Of a DNA stretch of 42,846 nt, positions 16,904 through 25,544 are shown piece after piece (position 1 is the stretch's first letter; each line of letters opens with the position of its first letter). Origin of the DNA: an uncultured Methylococcaceae bacterium. Its GTDB lineage: Bacteria; Pseudomonadota; Gammaproteobacteria; Methylococcales; Methylomonadaceae. The position numbers were made by a program, and so were the translations under genes. The notes below the pieces were generated by a model that was not told where the DNA came from, searched no databases, and worked only from the letters and a program-made list of their open reading frames with translations. The stretch is taken from assembly GCA_903945605.1 (NCBI GenBank), contig CAJAWH010000006.1:1-42846 (forward strand). The letters run 5' to 3'.

Positions 16904-18858
16904 TCATCGCCTCTTTTGGCAAACTTATACATAGAACGTGTAATTTCGTAGTTAAGAGGGTCTATAACAAATTGTGCTGGCAAAGTGTAAGAAAGTGAAT
17001 GGGAGCCAAGGCGATTGATCACACTAATTTTGTTAGCAAAAATTGAAAAATTGCCCGTTCCAGCTTTAAGGGGGACTTTTGTGAATAATTGCTGAAATGT
17101 ACATTGCTCATTAGCTTTTGCTACCGCATCCCGAAGTTCTTTTTCTTTTTTTAGCGCAATTGTTCGCCTTATACGCATGGGAATAGGCGGATACAGTTCA
17201 ATTCTATTTGGCAATTTCTGCATCGTATCGGCATAAGCAAGTAGTTCATTTTCGGTTCTTTGTAATAAAACTACTATTTCTGGTGTGGCGTTGTTCAATT
17301 TTTCCTTAATCGCTTCCAACGTTCCTTGAAGGTAATTTCGCCCTATTGCATTAACCAAAAGTTCATATACCCACTCAAAAGTTCTATGTTGCGCGTCTTT
17401 CGTATCTAACAGCGAAAACGCAAGTGAAATTAGAGGCTCTTCAAAGCACGTCCAGCCCAGTAAACGCCGAACAAGGTATTTAATGTCCTCATAATTTAAG
17501 GTGTCAATAATATCTTTTGAAAAAACAAGCTTATTGACACCATGTCCCCATAAATGACTGGTCACCTCCATAAAAGCATGTCCCAGTAGTTGCTCATCAG
17601 AAACTAGCCAGCGAGTAATTAACTCCGATAATAGAGTTTTATTATTTTCTAACTCCCTTATACTTTGCTCAAAGCTTGTGATCCAGCTACCATCTTCTAT
17701 GCTGATGGGATGTTTGATAAGCCAACCTTCTAATGTTGCACATATTTTTTGATCATAATTGCCATTTTTTATTAATTGTGAAAGCATATGGTCAAAATCA
17801 TGCGTACGCTCTACATTTAAATCCATCAATGCATAAAGTATATCGGTTAGATGTGGGTGATTTTGGATGACAGCAAGATTCATAAAAATGAATTCACTAA
17901 GTACCTGCAGTGCTTCTTGGTCTTTTGGTTTAGCATGAGCCAATAGTTCGGCAACTAACTCAGGCTGCAAAACAGCACATTTAGACAAGGAGTTCAAAGC
18001 TTGCAATCTGATATTTGAATCGGCATGATAGGCCATCTTTTTCAATGTTGCCTGTAAACGATCTTTTAAGCTAGGCTCTTTTTCCAAATGTACTAACATA
18101 TATCCCAGCACCCACAACGCTGTTACTGAAATATCGATGCTATCAGAGCCTGCATCATTAAGTGCAATCTCAGTGGCTTGATTAGCTTGACCTGCCATAG
18201 CCATACCGATTAAAGCTGCGCGGTACAAATTCTTATTTTCATCTGCGGCTATATTTTTTCGGACAAGTGTATACAGTTCTTTTGCATACATAGGATGCGC
18301 TGATAAATAGTTACTAACCTGATCGAAAAAAATACCGGCTGCAAAATCACCCAATGTTTTTGAATGCTGAGCTGCTGCTAACCCAGCTAAATCATTCATA
18401 TTTATGTTGATCAAAAACGGCAATGCATTACCAATATTTCTCAGAATATTAAAAATATTCCAGGCATCTGAGCTAGCAATTACATCGATTGCAACATGTA
18501 GGATATTCAGATTTTCAGAAACCAATCCTAAAAATCGTCCGCTAGCGAAATCTGTGTGACTAATTTCGGGAATCCATAATCGGTATGCTTCATCAAGAAT
18601 TTTTTGTGCATCCGTTAATAAATCTAAGTCCTTAAGCGTACGGAAACTATGCACGGCAGTACAGTGATTTCTCGCCATTATTGATGTAAATATTAATTCA
18701 TTTTGTTTGATGGAAAAAATTTGACTAACGTGATGATAGTTATTGATAGTTGATATGCTAATCGTGAGATTTTCGGAGTTTTTACAATGAAGTTCAGATG
18801 CAAGACTTGCAACTTCTATATCAACATCTTCAATTGGAAAGCTAAACAATACAGGCAT
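16900..18858 (-). CDS. Large helical, HEAT-like repeat protein of unknown function
   Basis: A 652-residue protein I do not recognise. Residues 1-90 are mixed alpha/beta. From about 195 to 345 there are repeated amphipathic helices (YRAALIGMAMAGQANQATEIAL; ISVTALWVLGYMLVHLEKE; IRLQALNSLSKCAVLQPELV), consistent with HEAT/ARM-type repeats; a long basic helix lies near 565-590 (RRTIALKKEKELRDAVAKA). No catalytic motif, membrane segment or signal peptide is visible. It ends in ATGA overlap with the nuclease-like gene, so the two are translationally coupled. The ATG at 18858 lacks a clear ribosome binding site, and the upstream sequence is AT-rich. Base composition differs from the housekeeping genes around it, which suggests transfer. 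By analogy with two-gene defence modules it could be the sensor or scaffold, but that is inference. Confidence 0.75.
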   Translation of the reverse strand: MPVLFSFPIEDVDIEVASLASELHCKNSENLTISISTINNYHHVSQIFSIKQNELIFTSIMARNHCTAVHSFRTLKDLDLLTDAQKILDEAYRLWIPEISHTDFASGRFLGLVSENLNILHVAIDVIASSDAWNIFNILRNIGNALPFLININMNDLAGLAAAQHSKTLGDFAAGIFFDQVSNYLSAHPMYAKELYTLVRKNIAADENKNLYRAALIGMAMAGQANQATEIALNDAGSDSIDISVTALWVLGYMLVHLEKEPSLKDRLQATLKKMAYHADSNIRLQALNSLSKCAVLQPELVAELLAHAKPKDQEALQVLSEFIFMNLAVIQNHPHLTDILYALMDLNVERTHDFDHMLSQLIKNGNYDQKICATLEGWLIKHPISIEDGSWITSFEQSIRELENNKTLLSELITRWLVSDEQLLGHAFMEVTSHLWGHGVNKLVFSKDIIDTLNYEDIKYLVRRLLGWTCFEEPLISLAFSLLDTKDAQHRTFEWVYELLVNAIGRNYLQGTLEAIKEKLNNATPEIVVLLQRTENELLAYADTMQKLPNRIELYPPIPMRIRRTIALKKEKELRDAVAKANEQCTFQQLFTKVPLKAGTGNFSIFANKISVINRLGSHSLSYTLPAQFVIDPLNYEITRSMYKFAKRGDE

Positions 18859-18918
18859 AAAGTATTTATATTTAGGCCCTACTTGCAGGCAGATTTAGAA
18901 TTGGATTTGTTATTCGCG

Positions 18919-19983
18919 CTATCTATTTGGATAATCGGTATAACCCACTGGGCCTGGCGAATAAAAAGTGGCAGGATTAGGATCGTTTAAGCCAGCTCCC
19001 TTTTTAAATCGGCTGGGTAAATCAGGGTTGGCCAAAAAGCTAACACCAAAGGCCACCGCATCCAACTTGCCTTCAGCTATGGCATTAGCCGCTTCTTCCG
19101 CTGTATACCCCATGTTACCAATCAAAACACCCTTATAATGGGCGCGTATCGGTGTCATGACATCGCCCGTTTGCTGGCTAAAGAAATCGCCGCGCATGAC
19201 GTGCAAATAAGCCAAGTCATAATCATTCAAGCGTTCTGCCAGCCATCTCGACAAGCCAATGGGGTCGCTGTCTATCATGCTGTTGAAGCTGTTAAGCGGA
19301 GAAATACGCAAACCTACCCGCCCGCTGCCAAAAACCTCACAGGCTACTTCAACAACCTCCAGCATTAACCTGGCCCGGTTTTCAATGCTGCCGCCATACG
19401 GCCCAGAGCGTTTGTTTGCTCCATCGCGCAAAAAACTGTCCAGCAGGTAGCCATTGGCCCCGTGTACTTCCACGCCATCAAAACCAGCGGCTTTAGCATT
19501 TTGTGCCGCTTTTTTGAACCCTTCGATAATCGTGGGCAGTTCGTCATCAGTCAGTTCGCGTGGCACAACATAGGGTTTTTTGCCCTCGGGGGTATGCACT
19601 TCATCATTCAATATGGCCAAAGCACTAGGAGCCACCGGTTGTGCGCCATTATTAAGCAGGGGATGGCAAGCCCGACCACCGTGCCAAATTTGCAGGAATA
19701 TCTTGCTGCCAGCGGCGTGTACTGCATCGGTGACCTGTTTCCAACCTTTAATCTGTGCGTCGGAGTAAATGCCAGGCTCCATCCAGAAAGCAGAATTACC
19801 TGCCATAACCATGGTCGCTTCGGCGATGATTAGCCCGGCACTGGCACGTTGGGCATAGTATTCCGCCATTAATGCGCCCGGCACATGATCAGCTTCCGCC
19901 CGGCAACGGGTTAGTGGAGCCATCAAGATACGATTGGCAAGCGTTACGTCGCCAATCTGCAATGGTTTGAATAGACTGTCCAT
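18919..19983 (-). CDS. nemA: Old Yellow Enzyme family ene-reductase
   Basis: A 354-residue FMN-dependent TIM-barrel oxidoreductase. MDSLFKPLQIGDVTLANRI (N-terminal), MAPLTRCRA, LQIWHGGRACHP, GVEVHGANGYLLDSFLRDG (His and Asn of the substrate pocket) and SIENRARLMLEV are hallmark segments, and the C-terminus YTDYP is typical of the NemA/alkene reductase branch. The enzyme reduces activated C=C bonds and nitro compounds with NAD(P)H. AAGGAG stands six bases before the ATG. Base composition matches the host rather than the AT-rich genes to its left, so the island boundary probably lies near 18.9 kb. The symbol nemA is by family resemblance. Confidence 0.88.
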   Translation of the reverse strand: MDSLFKPLQIGDVTLANRILMAPLTRCRAEADHVPGALMAEYYAQRASAGLIIAEATMVMAGNSAFWMEPGIYSDAQIKGWKQVTDAVHAAGSKIFLQIWHGGRACHPLLNNGAQPVAPSALAILNDEVHTPEGKKPYVVPRELTDDELPTIIEGFKKAAQNAKAAGFDGVEVHGANGYLLDSFLRDGANKRSGPYGGSIENRARLMLEVVEVACEVFGSGRVGLRISPLNSFNSMIDSDPIGLSRWLAERLNDYDLAYLHVMRGDFFSQQTGDVMTPIRAHYKGVLIGNMGYTAEEAANAIAEGKLDAVAFGVSFLANPDLPSRFKKGAGLNDPNPATFYSPGPVGYTDYPNR

Positions 19984-20068
19984 TTTTTCTCCTTGAACGA
20001 TTAAAAAGAGTTAAGTTGTTGGAATTGAAAAATCTTGATAAATTAAAATTGCAATTCATCTAGGGCAT

Positions 20069-20431
20069 TTAAACAATTGGAAAGGACAAGGCTACAATTT
20101 TCTGATGGAGTTCCGGCAGGTCGTTGTGGATAGTTTTCCATACGATTTCAAAATCGATTTTAAAATAACCATGCGCCAAAGCGTTACGCATCTCATACGC
20201 AAAATTTAACGGTAATTCTGGATGTTGCTCGACAAATAAAGGATGGTGGCATTTAATGTTATTAGATGCTTCCCCGATAACCTCAAAATTGCGGATTACT
20301 GCATCTTGGGTTTTTTCATCCTGAAGAAAACCAACCTCATCCAAATCTTCGGTATAACGCTCGATTCGTTCTATCGCTTCGGAAATATGCCGTAGATATT
20401 CCGGCAAACGTAAAATATCAGCCTTGCTCAT
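20069..20431 (-). CDS. hepT: HepT-like toxin (DUF86, HEPN RNase fold)
   Basis: A 120-residue helical HEPN protein. RNALAHGY at 82-89 is the RX4HXY active-site motif (Arg82, His87, Tyr89) of HepT, the toxin of the MntA-HepT system. HEPN toxins cleave RNA, and Tyr89 is where the partner adds AMP groups to inactivate it. Its ATG overlaps the stop of mntA (ATGA), so the two are made together. The length is normal and nothing appears broken. Confidence 0.9.
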   Translation of the reverse strand: MSKADILRLPEYLRHISEAIERIERYTEDLDEVGFLQDEKTQDAVIRNFEVIGEASNNIKCHHPLFVEQHPELPLNFAYEMRNALAHGYFKIDFEIVWKTIHNDLPELHQKIVALSFPIV

Positions 20432-20718
20432 ACTGGCTGGGCTTCTTCGAGCACACTATCCCTAAAATTTTCAGGTAATGCCTTTGGCGTTAAAACATCC
20501 ACCGCCACCCCTAAAAGCTCCTTTAATTCGTAACGAATGGCACCTATGTCAAAAAGGGTAGTGTCTTGAGTGGGATCGACCAGCAAATCCAAGTCACTGC
20601 CATCGATGTCATCGCCATGCACCACAGAGCCAAAAACGCGCACATTGACAACACGATGCCGCAAAGTGATTGCAAGGATGGCTTCGCGGTGAATGCCTAA
20701 GGCAACAGATGGACGCAT
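20428..20718 (-). CDS. mntA: MntA-like antitoxin nucleotidyltransferase
   Basis: A 96-residue minimal nucleotidyltransferase. FGSVVHGDDIDGSDLDL contains the GSX10DXD signature (Gly30, Ser31, Asp42, Asp44). MntA transfers AMP to the active-site Tyr of HepT and so neutralises it. I chose the ATG at 20716-20718 (AGGAT seven bases upstream) over an open TTG at 20739. It is the first gene of the two-gene unit, placed between topA and the ene-reductase gene. Confidence 0.9.
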   Translation of the reverse strand: MRPSVALGIHREAILAITLRHRVVNVRVFGSVVHGDDIDGSDLDLLVDPTQDTTLFDIGAIRYELKELLGVAVDVLTPKALPENFRDSVLEEAQPV

Positions 20719-20802
20719 GACGGGTATCCTATTAATCAATAGTGCTGTTTATGTTGCAGAACAGAGACGTTCCCCCCTTATCCTCACTCCAAAGCTTGCC
20801 CT

Positions 20803-23142
20803 TCACTCGCTCTGCACCCCAGAAGGTACGGCAGTTGGCCCTTGCACGTCAGCCGGATCACCCTCATAAGGCGTGGCATATTTGCAATCTTTTTGCGGAC
20901 AGACTTTTTCCACCCCTCGGCTCTTGGTTTCCTTAACTGTCAGTAACGGCCAATGGCAACTGGGGCAGCTTTCTTTAATCGGTGCGTTCCACAACGCATA
21001 ATCGCATTTAGGGTAGCCGGAACACGAATAAAACACCTTACCATTGCGGGATTTACGCTTAAGGATACTGCCAGCCTTGCATTGCGGACAAGCGACATGG
21101 GTATCCAACGGTTTTTCCAAAGGTTCGATATAGCGGCATTTTGGATACCCGCTGCAACCAATAAACTTGCCATAGCGCCCTGTCTTTAACACCAGCGGTT
21201 CGGCACAGGTGGGGCAAGTGCGGCCCGCCAGCACTTCTGGCTCCTCTGCGCCCCCGCCGTCATCATTAAGGTTGCGGGTATAGGAACATTCAGGATAATG
21301 GGTGCAGCCCACAAAACGGCCATTGCGGCCCAAACGGATGGATAACGGGTTGCCGCATTCAGGGCATTTTTCATCCATCGCTTCTTGGGTGACATCCTTG
21401 CGCTGCACGCTTTCTTCTTTCTCGTTAATCAGCGCGGTGAACGGCCCCCAAAAATCGTGCATCAACGGAATCCAATTTTTTTCCCCACGTGACACCGCAT
21501 CCAACTCATCTTCCAAATTGGCGGTAAAATTATAGTCAACGTATTTGGTGAAATGATCGGTCAGGAATTTATTGACAATGCGCCCGACATCGGTGGGCGT
21601 AAAGCGTTTGTTTTCCAGTGTGACATATTCCCTGTTCTGCAAGGTGGAAATAATGGTGGCATAAGTCGATGGCCTGCCAATGCCATGCTCCTCCAATGCC
21701 TTGACCAAACTCGCCTCACCGTAACGCGGCGGTGGCTCGGTAAAATGCTGGGCGGCGATAATATCGTGCAAAGCAACCGGACGGCCTTCTTCCAGCGGCG
21801 GCAGAAAGCTTTCTTTATCGTCACTTTCCTTGCTGTCATCCTTGCCTTCCAGATAAACCGTCATGAACCCCGGGGTGGCAATAGTCGAACCACTGGCCCT
21901 AAAGACATGCAGCCCATCACCACAAGTCAAGTCAACCGCGATCATGTTCAACGTGGCATGAATCATTTGGCAGGCAATGGTGCGCTTCCAAATCAATTCG
22001 TAAAGCTTAAATTGCTCAATGCTCAGATAGCTTTTGACCTGGGCTGGCAAATAGCGCGGCACAGTGGGCCTGATCGCCTCATGGGCTTCCTGTGCGTTTT
22101 TGGATTTGGTCTTAAAAACACGCGGTTCTTTGGGTACATTATCAGCACCGTAATTTTCTGCAATCAGTGCACGGATATCGACCACCGCATCAACCGACAA
22201 ATTGACCGAGTCGGTACGCATATAGGTGATCAATCCTGTTGTTTCGCCACCAATATCAATGCCTTCGTAGAGTTGCTGGGCCACCATCATGGTGCGTTTG
22301 GTGGTGAATCCCAGTTTGCGCGAGGCTTCCTGTTGCAATGTGGAAGTGATGAACGGGGGGGCGGGATTGCGCTTTTGCTGCTTTTTTTCCAGCTTGCTGA
22401 CCATCAGCTTACCATCTGCGGAGTCCAGCAATCGGTGCTTGGCTGCTTCCGCACTGTCTTGGTCGGTAATGCTAAATTGGCTTTGTTTGATACCGTCCAA
22501 GTAAGTCAAACGGGCTTTGAAAGCTTGCCCCTGTTCGGTCAATGCCGCCTCAACCGACCAATATTCACGGCTGACAAACGCCTCAATTTCCAATTCGCGT
22601 TCGACAATCATACGTAACGCCGGGCTTTGCACCCGTCCCGCCGACAAGCCCCGGCGGATTTTTTTCCACAACAAAGGCGATAAATTAAAGCCCACCAAAT
22701 AATCCAATGCCCGCCGCGCCTGTTGGGCATTAATCAGGTTAATGGCCAGTTGTTCGGGATGGGCAATGGCATCAGTGACCGCTTTTTTGGTGATCTCATG
22801 AAAGACAACACGATGCACCGCTTTATTTTTTAGCTGCTTCTTATCGTTGAGCAGCTCGTAAAGATGCCAAGAAATGGCTTCACCTTCGCGGTCAGGGTCA
22901 GTCGCCAAATACAGCGTGTCAGCACTTTTAAGGGCTTTGCTGATGGCTTGTACATGGCGCTGGTTGCGTTCAATGATTTCGTATTTCATGGCAAAATCAT
23001 TGCCAGGGTCAACCGCGCCTTCTTTTGGCACCAAATCGCGGACATGCCCATAAGAAGCCAACACCTGAAAATCCTTGCCCAAGTACTTTTCAATGGTTTT
23101 GGCCTTAGCAGGCGATTCTACGATGACTAGGTTCTTGCTCAT
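20803..23142 (-). CDS. topA: DNA topoisomerase I
   Basis: A 779-residue type IA topoisomerase that relaxes negative supercoils. The N-terminal Toprim domain has VESPAKAKTIEKYLG (8-22) and TDPDREGEAI (81-90); the catalytic Tyr is Tyr307 in ITYMRTDS. The C-terminal part holds three clear four-Cys zinc ribbons (CPECGNPL, CPTCAEPL, CPQCKAGS, each closed by YPxC) and a fourth, variant one (CPSCHWPL ... CPQKDC). Size and layout are those of the gammaproteobacterial enzyme. It is the last of the dprA-smg-topA series on the minus strand. No clear ribosome binding site precedes its ATG. Confidence 0.97.
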   Translation of the reverse strand: MSKNLVIVESPAKAKTIEKYLGKDFQVLASYGHVRDLVPKEGAVDPGNDFAMKYEIIERNQRHVQAISKALKSADTLYLATDPDREGEAISWHLYELLNDKKQLKNKAVHRVVFHEITKKAVTDAIAHPEQLAINLINAQQARRALDYLVGFNLSPLLWKKIRRGLSAGRVQSPALRMIVERELEIEAFVSREYWSVEAALTEQGQAFKARLTYLDGIKQSQFSITDQDSAEAAKHRLLDSADGKLMVSKLEKKQQKRNPAPPFITSTLQQEASRKLGFTTKRTMMVAQQLYEGIDIGGETTGLITYMRTDSVNLSVDAVVDIRALIAENYGADNVPKEPRVFKTKSKNAQEAHEAIRPTVPRYLPAQVKSYLSIEQFKLYELIWKRTIACQMIHATLNMIAVDLTCGDGLHVFRASGSTIATPGFMTVYLEGKDDSKESDDKESFLPPLEEGRPVALHDIIAAQHFTEPPPRYGEASLVKALEEHGIGRPSTYATIISTLQNREYVTLENKRFTPTDVGRIVNKFLTDHFTKYVDYNFTANLEDELDAVSRGEKNWIPLMHDFWGPFTALINEKEESVQRKDVTQEAMDEKCPECGNPLSIRLGRNGRFVGCTHYPECSYTRNLNDDGGGAEEPEVLAGRTCPTCAEPLVLKTGRYGKFIGCSGYPKCRYIEPLEKPLDTHVACPQCKAGSILKRKSRNGKVFYSCSGYPKCDYALWNAPIKESCPSCHWPLLTVKETKSRGVEKVCPQKDCKYATPYEGDPADVQGPTAVPSGVQSE

Positions 23143-23189
23143 GTATGCAATCGGGCTAAAAGTGATGATTTCAGCATGGTCATGATCCG

Positions 23190-23657
23190 TTAATGCATAT
23201 ACATCGGCACAAGATCATAAACGATGTCTTCCATGCGGGAAAAAGCGATTTCTTCATCGGGCTGGCTTAACAGCACCATCAGCACTATCCATTTTAATTT
23301 TTCCAAAGAAATTTCTTCGTTGTCCAAAGCCATGGCCCGGTCAATGACAATCTCACGGTTAGCAGAGCTGAGTATGCCACTATGCTCCAGGAACAAAACA
23401 AAATTACGGCACTCTAAGTCAAGCTTATCTATTTCCTGACTACAGAAAATCCGAAAAGCCGGGGCCACCATAGGGGTAATCGCCCGCTGCTGGCTAAGTG
23501 ATTCCAACCAATCGAAAGCCTTATTGACCTCATACGTTTCAAAACCTGCCTCTTGCAATTCCACTTTAATGACATCACTGTCAGGAAGAATTTCCAGCTC
23601 CTCTTCCATATAGTTTTCAAACAAATACATCAGGACATCAAAAATATTTTCTTTCAT
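23190..23657 (-). CDS. smg: DUF494 family protein Smg
   Basis: A 155-residue acidic protein beginning MKENIFDVLMYLFENY, the typical Smg start, with RIFCSQEIDKLDLECRNFVLFLE in the middle and ending IVYDLVPMYMH. DUF494/Smg proteins are nearly always encoded between dprA and topA, as here (16 bp after dprA, 47 bp before topA), but their biochemical role is unknown. The conserved position suggests a link to DNA processing. Confidence 0.92.
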   Translation of the reverse strand: MKENIFDVLMYLFENYMEEELEILPDSDVIKVELQEAGFETYEVNKAFDWLESLSQQRAITPMVAPAFRIFCSQEIDKLDLECRNFVLFLEHSGILSSANREIVIDRAMALDNEEISLEKLKWIVLMVLLSQPDEEIAFSRMEDIVYDLVPMYMH

Positions 23658-23673
23658 TGGGGATAGGGGTTGT

Positions 23674-24780
23674 TTATTTTATACGGGTATAGCAACCGCC
23701 AGGGATTGCCTCGATGTAACCTTGCAATTCTAAAAGTAATAACAGGGATGAGACGGTTTCAACCGAAAATCCGGCATTTTCAACCAAGCTGTCGATGGAA
23801 GTCGGGCTGAACAAGACTAGATTCAATAATTTTTGTTGCTCCAGGTCAAGCATTGATTGCCCCATCACTGGTGCTTCAATTGCATCGTATTGAATATATT
23901 GACTTAATTCTTCAAGAATATCTTGCGTCGTTTCGACTAATTTGGCACCGTCGCGAATCAATGCGTTACAACCACGGGCCAAAGGGTTGTGGATAGAGCC
24001 AGGAATGGCAAACACTTCCCGATTTTGTTCCAAGGCCATCCGTGCCGTAATCAAAGAACCGCTTTGTTTGGCGGCTTCCACCACCAATAAACCTTGGCAA
24101 AGTCCGCTGATAATGCGGTTACGGCGGGGAAAATGGTTGGCTTTAGCCGTGGTGCCGGGCGGAAATTCCGAAACAATGGCCCCGCTGGCCACAATCGCAT
24201 TGGCAAGGTCTTTGTTTTGCGCCGGATAAACCCGGTCCAACCCCGTTCCGGCAACCGCAATGGTAAGGCCGCCAGCCGCCAATGCCCCTTGGTGGCTGGC
24301 GGCATCAATACCCAAGGCCAAACCACTGGTTATCACCCAGCCTTGCTGGCTAAGGCTTTTAGCAAAGCTGAAGGCCGTTTCTTTGCCCAGGGCCGACGGG
24401 TTACGGCTACCGACCATGGCAAGCTGCGGCAACCCCAGTAACTGCCCGTCACCGCGCACAAACAACAGCGGCGGCGGGTCGGCAATTTCTTTCAGCAGCG
24501 GCGGATAAGCCGCATCATTAATGGTAATGACCGCATTGTTGGGTTGCCCCAACCACGACAAATCCTGTTCAATACCCGCCCAATCGGGGTTTTTGATGGC
24601 GGTGACCAGCACCTCCTTCAAACCCAACGCAGCTAAAGCCCGCGGCGGTTCCGTATACAACTCGGGAGGCGTATGCGTTTGCAGGATTTTAAGGAAAGTG
24701 CGGCAGCCTAAGCCCGGCACACGCAACAATGCAAGCCAAAACTTAATATCTTCTGTCGCGGTGGCTATGGAGGCGGAAAT
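23674..24780 (-). CDS. dprA: DNA-processing protein DprA
   Basis: DprA loads RecA onto incoming single-stranded DNA during transformation. The Rossmann-like core is clear: MVGSRNPSALG, TSGLALGIDAASHQGAL, AGTGLDRVYPAQN, NHFPRRNRIISGL and GSLITARMALEQ; the last 65 residues are a winged helix. The start is unusual. The family's N-terminal segment is readable as EDIKFWLALLRVPGLG, but no ATG, GTG or TTG precedes it in frame after the upstream TAA (about 24799). The first ordinary start codons (TTG 24732, TTG 24729) lie inside the conserved segment. An ATT at 24778-24780 has AAGG eight bases before it and is given here as the start; a CTG at 24784-24786 is the other choice. The rest of the gene is intact. 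Confidence 0.88.
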   Translation of the reverse strand: MSASIATATEDIKFWLALLRVPGLGCRTFLKILQTHTPPELYTEPPRALAALGLKEVLVTAIKNPDWAGIEQDLSWLGQPNNAVITINDAAYPPLLKEIADPPPLLFVRGDGQLLGLPQLAMVGSRNPSALGKETAFSFAKSLSQQGWVITSGLALGIDAASHQGALAAGGLTIAVAGTGLDRVYPAQNKDLANAIVASGAIVSEFPPGTTAKANHFPRRNRIISGLCQGLLVVEAAKQSGSLITARMALEQNREVFAIPGSIHNPLARGCNALIRDGAKLVETTQDILEELSQYIQYDAIEAPVMGQSMLDLEQQKLLNLVLFSPTSIDSLVENAGFSVETVSSLLLLLELQGYIEAIPGGCYTRIK

Positions 24781-25037
24781 GTTCAGGACCTTGGCTTGTT
24801 ATCTAAAATGTGGGAAGAGGGCAGTCGCCCCATGAATGCTGGCACAATTGGTTCAGCAGTCTTACAAAGGGTGTGCCTTACAGCAGCCAGCCCCCATAAA
24901 CCAAGTTGATGCCATGGCCTAAAAAATTTATTTGCCGACATACCGGCCAATATCCTTTAAAGTTGCCTCGGCTACGTTCTAAGTTTAGATGAATTCAGCT
25001 AGAATTTCACTATTACATTATCCTATAGGAGAGATTG
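24781..25037. other. Divergent intergenic region between dprA and def
   Basis: About 260 bp without a supportable gene. It must hold the promoters for dprA (minus) and def (plus). A weak plus-strand pair TTGCCT...TAGATG with 17-bp spacing is seen near 24965, and TAGAAT near 25001 could be an alternative -10. I see no structured RNA. Confidence 0.4.
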
Positions 25038-25538
25038 TTGAGCCTGCTAACCATTCTCGAGTTTCCTGACGAACGTTTAAGGAAGCCCGCCGCACCTGTC
25101 AGCCATATTGACGGCAAAGTAAAAAAACTGGTCGATGACATGTTTGAAACCATGTACGCCGCCAAGGGGGTAGGGCTTGCTGCCACCCAAGTCAATGTCC
25201 AGCAAAGGGTGATTGTGATTGATATCAGTGAAGAAAAAAACAGCCCGCTATGCCTGATCAATCCGGAAATTCTCGAAAAAGACGGGTTAAAAGAATCAGA
25301 AGAAGGTTGTTTGTCGGTGCCCAACTTTTACGAAAAAGTGAAACGTGCCGGACATATCAAAGTAAAAGCCTTGGACAGGGAAGGTGTCAGTTTTGAATTT
25401 GAAGCCACCGAATTATTATGCGTGTGTGTGCAACACGAAATTGACCACTTGAACGGCAAGCTGTTCGTCGATTACCTGTCGTCACTGAAACGCCAGCTTA
25501 TCAAGAAAAAGCTAGAAAAAATCCATAAAGGGAAATGA
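25038..25538 (+). CDS. def: Peptide deformylase
   Basis: A 166-residue metal enzyme that removes the formyl group from new proteins. The three motifs are present: [16 protein letters not shown] and QHEIDHLNG, supplying the Cys and two His metal ligands and the catalytic Glu. The start is TTG at 25038 ([15 protein letters not shown]); AGGAGA ends five bases before it, better spaced than for the adjacent TTG at 25035. fmt follows after 6 bp, forming the usual def-fmt-rsmB operon. Confidence 0.95.
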   Translation: MSLLTILEFPDERLRKPAAPVSHIDGKVKKLVDDMFETMYAAKGVGLAATQVNVQQRVIVIDISEEKNSPLCLINPEILEKDGLKESEEGCLSVPNFYEKVKRAGHIKVKALDREGVSFEFEATELLCVCVQHEIDHLNGKLFVDYLSSLKRQLIKKKLEKIHKGK

Positions 25539-25544
25539 CCTATC

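Noticed and set aside
21553-22617. 354-codon open frame on the + strand opposite topA
   Set aside because: It is entirely antisense to the conserved topA frame, with no recognisable domain; its length follows from the codon bias of topA.
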